Shown: positions 59,102 to 64,000 of the stretch, one piece after another | Layout of the letters: every line of letters starts with the position of its first letter | Position numbering within the stretch: the stretch's first letter is position 1 | Assembly (NCBI RefSeq): GCF_900128995.1 | Contig: NZ_FQUE01000001.1 | Span: 124,001-188,000, forward strand | Origin: Loktanella atrilutea | GTDB lineage: Bacteria > Pseudomonadota > Alphaproteobacteria > Rhodobacterales > Rhodobacteraceae | Reading direction: 5' to 3' | DNA length: 64,000 nucleotides | Translations under genes and position numbers: made by a program | Notes under the pieces: model-generated | Databases searched by the model: none | The model's input: only the letters and a program-made list of their open reading frames with translations | Told to the model about the DNA's origin: nothing

Positions 59102-59929
59102 ATGTCCGCCATTCCCAACAAGACCTTCACCGACGGCAAATCCATCCCGGCCTTCGGCCTCGGGATCTGGCAGGTCCCGCAGGAGGAAACCGCCCGCGTC
59201 GTGCGCGAAAGCATCGAGATGGGCTATCCGCTGATCGACGGCGCCGCCGCCTACCGCAACGAGGAGCAATTGGGCGAGGGGATCCGGTCGGCGGACAAGC
59301 CCCGCGACGACCTGTTCATCACCTCGAAGGTCTGGAACGACGGCATGGATTACGACGCCGTGCGCCGGTCGGTGGACGACAGTCTGAAGCGGATCGGTCT
59401 GGAGCGTCTCGACCTGATGCTGATCCACTGGCCGTTCCCGAAACAGGACGCCTACGTCGACGCCTGGAAGGCGTTGATCGCCGCGCGCGCCGACGGGCAG
59501 GTGTCCTCCATCGGCGTGTGCAACTTTCACGAGGCCCATTTGAAGCGGATCATCGACGAGACCGGAGAGGCCCCGGTGCTGAACCAGATCGAGGTGAACC
59601 CGATGCTGCAGCAGGCCGAGACGGTGCGGGTCAACGCCGCCCATGACATCGTGACGCAAAGCTGGTCGCCGCTGGGCAATGCCCGGTCCTTCGACGCGGA
59701 CCCGATCAAGGCCGTGGCCGAGCGGACCGGCAAGACCGCGCCGCAGGTCATCCTGCGCTGGCACTTGCAGCGCGGCAACGCGGTCATCGCCCGGTCGACC
59801 AAGACCGACCACCTGAGGGCCAACATGGAGATCTTCGATTTCGAGATCACGCAGGCCGAGATGGACGCGATCGCCAAGCTGGATCAGAACGAGCGCACCG
59901 GCCCCGATCCCGAAACCTTCAACGGCTAA
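59102..59929 (+). CDS. Aldo/keto reductase (2,5-diketogluconate reductase type)
   Basis: A 275-residue AKR of the short class. Tetrad: D and Y in LIDGAAAYRNEEQLG, K in FITSKVWNDG and H in LMLIHWPFPK; NQIEVNPMLQQ and the cofactor loop SWSPLGN are also present. The DTAAxYxNE motif reads DGAAAYRNE. Physiological substrate unknown. It starts 63 bp after arsH and ends 15 bp before the convergent KAS III-like gene; it is distinct from the longer Tas-like AKR at 40404. Confidence 0.91.
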   Translation: MSAIPNKTFTDGKSIPAFGLGIWQVPQEETARVVRESIEMGYPLIDGAAAYRNEEQLGEGIRSADKPRDDLFITSKVWNDGMDYDAVRRSVDDSLKRIGLERLDLMLIHWPFPKQDAYVDAWKALIAARADGQVSSIGVCNFHEAHLKRIIDETGEAPVLNQIEVNPMLQQAETVRVNAAHDIVTQSWSPLGNARSFDADPIKAVAERTGKTAPQVILRWHLQRGNAVIARSTKTDHLRANMEIFDFEITQAEMDAIAKLDQNERTGPDPETFNG

Positions 59930-59935
59930 GGGATG

Positions 59936-59957
59936 CGAGCGGGTTCAGGCCCGCTCG
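59936..59957. terminator. Hairpin between convergent AKR and KAS III-like genes
   Basis: CGAGCGGG (59936-59943) and CCCGCTCG (59950-59957) form a perfect 8-bp stem with a six-base loop. It includes the last codons and stop of the minus-strand gene. No T run is seen, so it is a weak or Rho-assisted terminator. Confidence 0.45.
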
Positions 59958-61063
59958 ACCACGACGGAGCCGACTGAATAGCCGGCTCCGAAGGAGCAGA
60001 TGATCCCCAGATCTCCGCGCTCCAGATCTTCCGAATGCTGCGAAAATGCGATGATCGACCCGGCAGAGGACGTGTTGGCGTAATCCTGCAGGATGTTCGG
60101 CTGTTCGCCCGGTTCGGGATCGCGGCCCAGCACCTTCTTCCCGATATAGTCGTTCATCGCCTTGTTGGCCTGATGCAGCCAAAGCCGCTTCAGGTCATCC
60201 GGGCCGATGCCCTCGTCCGCCATGTGGTCGGCCATGTGTTGGCTGACCAGCGGCAGCACCTCCTTGAAGACCTTGCGGCCGTTCTGCATGAACTGCATGT
60301 CGCGCCGATCCTCCATCTGGTCGCGCGTGCGCCGCAAGAAGCCCGCGTTGTTGCGAATGTTGTTGCTGAACTGTGTCGCGCAACGGGTTGATCTGATGAT
60401 GAAATGACTGTCCTTCGCATCCTCTGCCCGTTGCAGGACCGTCGCCGTTGCCACATCGCCGAAGATGAAATGGCAATCGCGGTCGCGCCATTCGAGGTGT
60501 GCGCTGGTGATCTCGGGGTTCACCACCACCGCGGTGCGGACGCTGCCGGTGCGGATCATGTCGGCGGCGGTCTGGATGCCGAAGGTGGCCGACGAGCAGG
60601 CGACGTTCATGTCGAAGGCAAAGCCGCCCGCGCCGATCAGTTGCTGGATTTCCACCGCAACGGCGGGATAGGCGCGTTCGATGTTGGACGCTGCGCAGAT
60701 CACCAGATCGACCTGATCCGCACTGATCCCGGCCTGTGCCAATGCCGTGTTGATGGCATCCACCCCGGTTTCGGCCATCAGCGACGGTTCGTCATCGCTG
60801 CGGGCGCGGAAATGGGGATACATGCGGTCCGGGTCCAGCACGCCGGTCTTGTCGATCACGTGCCGTTGCTCGATCCCCGACGCCGCGACGATGAAATCGA
60901 CCGAAGAATGGGCCTTCGCCGTCACATCACCTGCCGTGATCGCATCGGCATGCCGTTCGTTGTAGCGGTCGGCATAGGCGTTGAAGGCCTCTACGAGCTC
61001 GGCATTGGTGATGACCTGTGCGGGGGTAAAGACCCCGGTGCCGGTGATGGCTGCGCGATACAT
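59945..61063 (-). CDS. Beta-ketoacyl-ACP synthase III-like protein (FabH family)
   Basis: A 372-residue thiolase-fold condensing enzyme. The catalytic Cys-His-Asn triad is intact: C156 in NVACSSATFG, H in LWLHQANKAM and N in YANTSSAGS. It is about 50 residues longer than classical FabH, with an insert at residues 25-50 and a long loop RFLR-type region, as in the second KAS III paralogue of Rhodobacterales. It may condense non-standard acyl starters; substrate unknown. Convergent with the AKR gene. Confidence 0.88.
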   Translation of the reverse strand: MYRAAITGTGVFTPAQVITNAELVEAFNAYADRYNERHADAITAGDVTAKAHSSVDFIVAASGIEQRHVIDKTGVLDPDRMYPHFRARSDDEPSLMAETGVDAINTALAQAGISADQVDLVICAASNIERAYPAVAVEIQQLIGAGGFAFDMNVACSSATFGIQTAADMIRTGSVRTAVVVNPEITSAHLEWRDRDCHFIFGDVATATVLQRAEDAKDSHFIIRSTRCATQFSNNIRNNAGFLRRTRDQMEDRRDMQFMQNGRKVFKEVLPLVSQHMADHMADEGIGPDDLKRLWLHQANKAMNDYIGKKVLGRDPEPGEQPNILQDYANTSSAGSIIAFSQHSEDLERGDLGIICSFGAGYSVGSVVVERA

Positions 61064-61217
61064 GAAAAGGCCCCCCTTGGATCAGCGCATTATGGCCGCG
61101 GGACGCCGGGGAAGTCCATTGCCGGGCAAAGCGCGCTCCGCAAGGTCACCTTTCGGCAACGCACAGGGCATCGATGGCAGCAACCCTGCCGTCGGCATCG
61201 TTGCGGGCAGGGGCAAC

Positions 61218-61514
61218 CTAGCGGGTGGGCACGGAGTAGAGGACGTAGCCCGCGATGCGCGCCACCTCGACCCCGCCGGTGTCGATGGCAAAGACGCCGA
61301 GGTTTTCCATGTCGGCGGGACAAGCTACCAGATCGGCGGCATCGTCAAGGTAATTCACCGTCGCCTCCGACTCGAGGGCCAGACGGCACTGGTCGCCGTC
61401 GGCGCGGTAGCCGGTGGGCGACAGGGTCAGCGTCTGCGGCGGTGCGGAAGGGGCCGGGACGCAGGCGCACAGGGCGAAGACGGAAAGCATCAGGGCCGGG
61501 GTCAGATGTGTCAT
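61218..61514 (-). CDS. Hypothetical small lipoprotein
   Basis: A 98-residue protein with a signal peptide and lipobox FALCAC (Cys at residue 16 or 18), then a proline-rich linker and a small domain with two cysteines (GDQCRLALE, LVACPADM) that may be disulfide-linked. YVLYSVPTR ends the protein. No family recognised. It lies between the KAS III-like gene and carB in the same orientation with separate intergenic regions. Confidence 0.7.
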   Translation of the reverse strand: MTHLTPALMLSVFALCACVPAPSAPPQTLTLSPTGYRADGDQCRLALESEATVNYLDDAADLVACPADMENLGVFAIDTGGVEVARIAGYVLYSVPTR

Positions 61515-61552
61515 GATGAAGCTCCGGTTGCGAGGCCGGCATCATAGCACGA

Positions 61553-61592
61553 TTCGCGGGTCTAGGCGCGGGTCCGTTGCCGGACCCGCGAA
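61553..61592 (-). terminator. Overlapping hairpins downstream of carB
   Basis: CGCGGGTCCG (61567-61576) and CGGACCCGCG (61581-61590) form a perfect 10-bp stem with loop TTGC, directly after the carB stop. TTCGCGGGTC (61553-61562) and GACCCGCGAA (61583-61592) form an alternative 10-bp stem using the same right arm. No T run; probably a 3'-end stabiliser or Rho-dependent terminator. Confidence 0.5.
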
Positions 61593-61596
61593 TGTG

Positions 61597-64000
61597 TCAG
61601 CCCTGCAACGACCGCACGTCAATGGCACCATTCGCGCGTTCCTGCATTGCCATCACCGCGGCCTGTGCGGCGGCGGCGGTGGTGAAATACGGAATCTTGT
61701 CGTTCAGGGCGACGGACCGGATTTCGCGGCTGTCATCCACTGCCTGCGCGCCTTCGGTCGTGTTCAGCACCAGCGCGATATGGCCGTCCTTCAGGCGGTC
61801 GACGATGGTCAGGCCGCCTTCGTAGACCTTGTTGACCGTCGTGTGCGGGATGTCGTGCCCGGTCAGCCAGGCCGCCGTGCCACGGGTCGCCGTGATGGTC
61901 AGGCCAAGGTCAATCAGACCGCGCGCTGCCTCGGCCATCTGGTCCGTCTTGTCATCGTCGCGGATCGACACGAAGACGCAGCCATCCTCCGGCAGGATCG
62001 TGCCGGCCCCCATCTGCGCTTTAAGGAAGGCGCGCGCAAAGTTGCGGTCCCAGCCCATGACCTCGCCGGTGGAGCGCATTTCCGGCCCGAGGATCGTGTC
62101 GACACCGGGAAAGCGGGCGAAGGGCAGCACGGCCTCTTTCACGCTGAACCACGGTGTCTTGGGGTCGGCGAGCGTGAAGGCATCGCCGAGCGGCAGCACG
62201 TCCATCGGGTTCTCGGTCTCGGGGTAGGGGGCGCGGAGCGGGAAGTTCGACAGCGGCTCGCCTGCCATCAGTCTTGCTGCGATGGACGCGATGGCCGAAT
62301 CCGTGGCCTTGGCGACGAAGGGCACGGTGCGCGACGCGCGGGGGTTGACCTCGATCAGGTAGACCTCCTCGTCCTTCACCGCGAACTGGACGTTCATCAA
62401 TCCGACGACGTGGAGGGCCTTCGCCAGCTTTTCGGTCTGGTCGCGGATTTCGGCGATCATCGCGTCGGACAGGGAATAGGGCGGCAGCGAACAGGCGGAG
62501 TCGCCGGAATGGACGCCCGCCTCCTCGATGTGCTGCATGATGCCGGCGACATGGGTGTTTTCCCCGTCGCAGAGGCAGTCCACATCGACCTCGACCGCAC
62601 CGGACAGGTAACTGTCGAGCAGCACCGGGCTTTTGCCCGACACCACGACCGCCTCGTTGATGTAGCGCTCCAACTGCGCCTGATCGCGGACGATCTCCAT
62701 CGCGCGGCCGCCGAGGACGTAGGAGGGGCGGATCACCAGCGGGAAGCCGATCTGGTTGGCGATCTCGAAGGCCTGTTGGTCGGTCGAAGCGATCCCATTG
62801 ACCGGCTGCTTCAGGCCCAGCCGATTCACGAGGTCCTGGAACCGTTCGCGGTCTTCGGCCAGGTCGATGGCGTCGGGCGTGGTGCCGAGGATCGGGATGC
62901 CGGCGTCGTTGAGGGCATTGGCGAGCTTCAGCGGGGTCTGGCCGCCGAACTGGACGATGACGCCGTGCAGGGTGCCGTTGTCCTGCTCGACCCGCAGGAT
63001 CTCCATCACGTGTTCGAAGGTCAGCGGCTCGAAGTAGAGGCGGTCGGAGGTGTCGTAGTCGGTCGACACGGTTTCGGGGTTGCAGTTGATCATGATGGTC
63101 TCGTAACCCGCGTCCGACAGGGCGTAGCAGGCGTGGCAGCAGCAGTAGTCGAACTCGATGCCTTGCCCGATCCGGTTCGGCCCGCCGCCGAGGATCACGA
63201 CCTTGTTGCGGTTCGAAGGCCGCGCCTCGCATTCGACCTCGCCCATGACGGGGGATTCGTAGGTGGAATACATGTAGGGCGTCTGCGCCTCGAACTCCGC
63301 GCCGCAGGTGTCGATCCGCTTGAAGACGGCGACGACGCCGGCGTTGGTGCGGGTCTTGCGGACCTGCGCCTCGGTCTGGCCGGTGAGGGTGGCGAGGCGG
63401 GCATCGGTGAAGCCCATCATCTTGAGACGGCGCAGGCCGGCCTCGTCGCTCGGAAGGCCGTCGGCCTTCACCCGCTCCTCGGTGTCGACGATTTCGCGGA
63501 TGCGGGCGAGGAACCAGGGGTCGAACATTGTGACCGCATGAATGTCGTCGTCCGAGAGACCATGGCGCATGGCCTGTGCGATGACGCGGATGCGGTCGGG
63601 GGTCTGCTTGGCCAGCGCCTTGGTGATCGCGGCGGCATCGGGGGCGCCGGGGATTGCGATCTCGTCGAAGCCGGTGAGGCCGGTTTCTAAGCTGGCCAGC
63701 GCCTTCTGCATGGATTCGTGGATCGTGCGGCCGATGGCCATGGCCTCGCCCACGGACTTCATCGCGGTGGTCAGATGCGGCTCGGATCCTGCGAACTTCT
63801 CGAAGGCGAAGCGGGGGATCTTGGTCACGACGTAGTCGATGGTCGGCTCGAAGGACGCGGGCGTGACGCCGGTGATGTCGTTGTCGAGCTCGTCGAGCGT
63901 GTAGCCCACGGCGAGTTTCGCCGCGATCTTGGCAATGGGAAACCCGGTCGCCTTGGAGGCGAGGGCGGAGGAGCGCGACACGCGGGGGTTCATCTCGATC
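61597..64000 (-). CDS. carB: Carbamoyl-phosphate synthase large subunit, C-terminal three-quarters
   Basis: CarB makes carbamoyl phosphate from bicarbonate, ammonia (from CarA glutaminase) and two ATP, for arginine and pyrimidine synthesis. About 800 residues are present, running off the window edge at the N-terminal side. They cover the end of the first ATP-grasp domain ([16 protein letters not shown]), the oligomerisation domain, the second ATP-grasp ([34 protein letters not shown]) and the MGS-like allosteric domain at the C-terminus ([21 protein letters not shown]), the site of UMP control. Nothing disruptive is seen. Confidence 0.96.
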   Translation of the reverse strand, partial: IEMNPRVSRSSALASKATGFPIAKIAAKLAVGYTLDELDNDITGVTPASFEPTIDYVVTKIPRFAFEKFAGSEPHLTTAMKSVGEAMAIGRTIHESMQKALASLETGLTGFDEIAIPGAPDAAAITKALAKQTPDRIRVIAQAMRHGLSDDDIHAVTMFDPWFLARIREIVDTEERVKADGLPSDEAGLRRLKMMGFTDARLATLTGQTEAQVRKTRTNAGVVAVFKRIDTCGAEFEAQTPYMYSTYESPVMGEVECEARPSNRNKVVILGGGPNRIGQGIEFDYCCCHACYALSDAGYETIMINCNPETVSTDYDTSDRLYFEPLTFEHVMEILRVEQDNGTLHGVIVQFGGQTPLKLANALNDAGIPILGTTPDAIDLAEDRERFQDLVNRLGLKQPVNGIASTDQQAFEIANQIGFPLVIRPSYVLGGRAMEIVRDQAQLERYINEAVVVSGKSPVLLDSYLSGAVEVDVDCLCDGENTHVAGIMQHIEEAGVHSGDSACSLPPYSLSDAMIAEIRDQTEKLAKALHVVGLMNVQFAVKDEEVYLIEVNPRASRTVPFVAKATDSAIASIAARLMAGEPLSNFPLRAPYPETENPMDVLPLGDAFTLADPKTPWFSVKEAVLPFARFPGVDTILGPEMRSTGEVMGWDRNFARAFLKAQMGAGTILPEDGCVFVSIRDDDKTDQMAEAARGLIDLGLTITATRGTAAWLTGHDIPHTTVNKVYEGGLTIVDRLKDGHIALVLNTTEGAQAVDDSREIRSVALNDKIPYFTTAAAAQAAVMAMQERANGAIDVRSLQG

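Noticed and set aside
61414-63690. A 758-codon open frame antisense to carB
   Set aside because: Same cause; the minus strand encodes a textbook CarB and the antisense product has no recognisable domain.

Overview
The window is a GC-rich alphaproteobacterial chromosome segment, most likely Rhodobacterales (Roseobacter group). Pointers are the DUF6280-type protein, an Lrp-type regulator divergent from a PutA that lacks its own DNA-binding domain, a VPLPA-CTERM protein, a carnitine-dehydrogenase/thioesterase fusion and GC-rich intergenic hairpin elements. Both ends cut through genes: cobQ on the left and carB on the right. Gene density is high, with many 4-base overlaps.

Left core (1-25476): cobQ end, DUF6280 protein, efp, a ygfZ / lipid-type ABC exporter / tyrosine phosphatase run, two PLP aminotransferases, DUF305 protein, valS, a solitary CoxL-like molybdenum hydroxylase subunit followed by a DUF2235 hydrolase that seems to begin at a CTG codon, a PaaI thioesterase, the divergent metF/metR pair with a MetR-box candidate, a GGDEF-EAL protein, suhB, rhomboid protease, divergent putA/putR, a TPR protein and tRNA-Leu(TAA).

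Island (25460-36143): a 10.7-kb element of visibly lower GC is inserted at the 3' end of tRNA-Leu. It is bounded by a 17-bp direct repeat of the tRNA end, has matched tandem candidate integrase-arm repeats inside both ends, and carries a tyrosine integrase next to the tRNA. Cargo: a protein with A-family-polymerase-like motifs, an unknown AT-rich gene, a VPLPA-CTERM surface protein, a BLUF blue-light sensor, a serine recombinase, a frameshifted secreted OB-fold gene and a tightly coupled three-gene unit (two unrecognised proteins plus a ComEC-type metallo-beta-lactamase-fold hydrolase). That unit is the best candidate for an undescribed, possibly defensive, system.

Right core (36144-64000): small lipoprotein, MltB-type transglycosylase, AI-2E family permease, metG, aldo/keto reductase, lipocalin/lipoprotein/carnitine-dehydrogenase-like fusion/EamA run, NUDIX and DUF983 genes, an EF-hand/ECF-sigma/anti-sigma-like/metal-sensor operon whose last gene is followed by five further decayed copies of its own 3' end, a PleD-like diguanylate cyclase whose first receiver has lost its phospho-acceptor, DUF3572, HAD phosphatase, two tandem fasciclin proteins, M42 peptidase, YbjN, proC/csaA/hydroxyacid dehydrogenase operon, cytochrome b561, tdk, arsH, a second aldo/keto reductase, a KAS III-like synthase and carB. 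Four convergent gene pairs share their stops in a single CTAG tetranucleotide.
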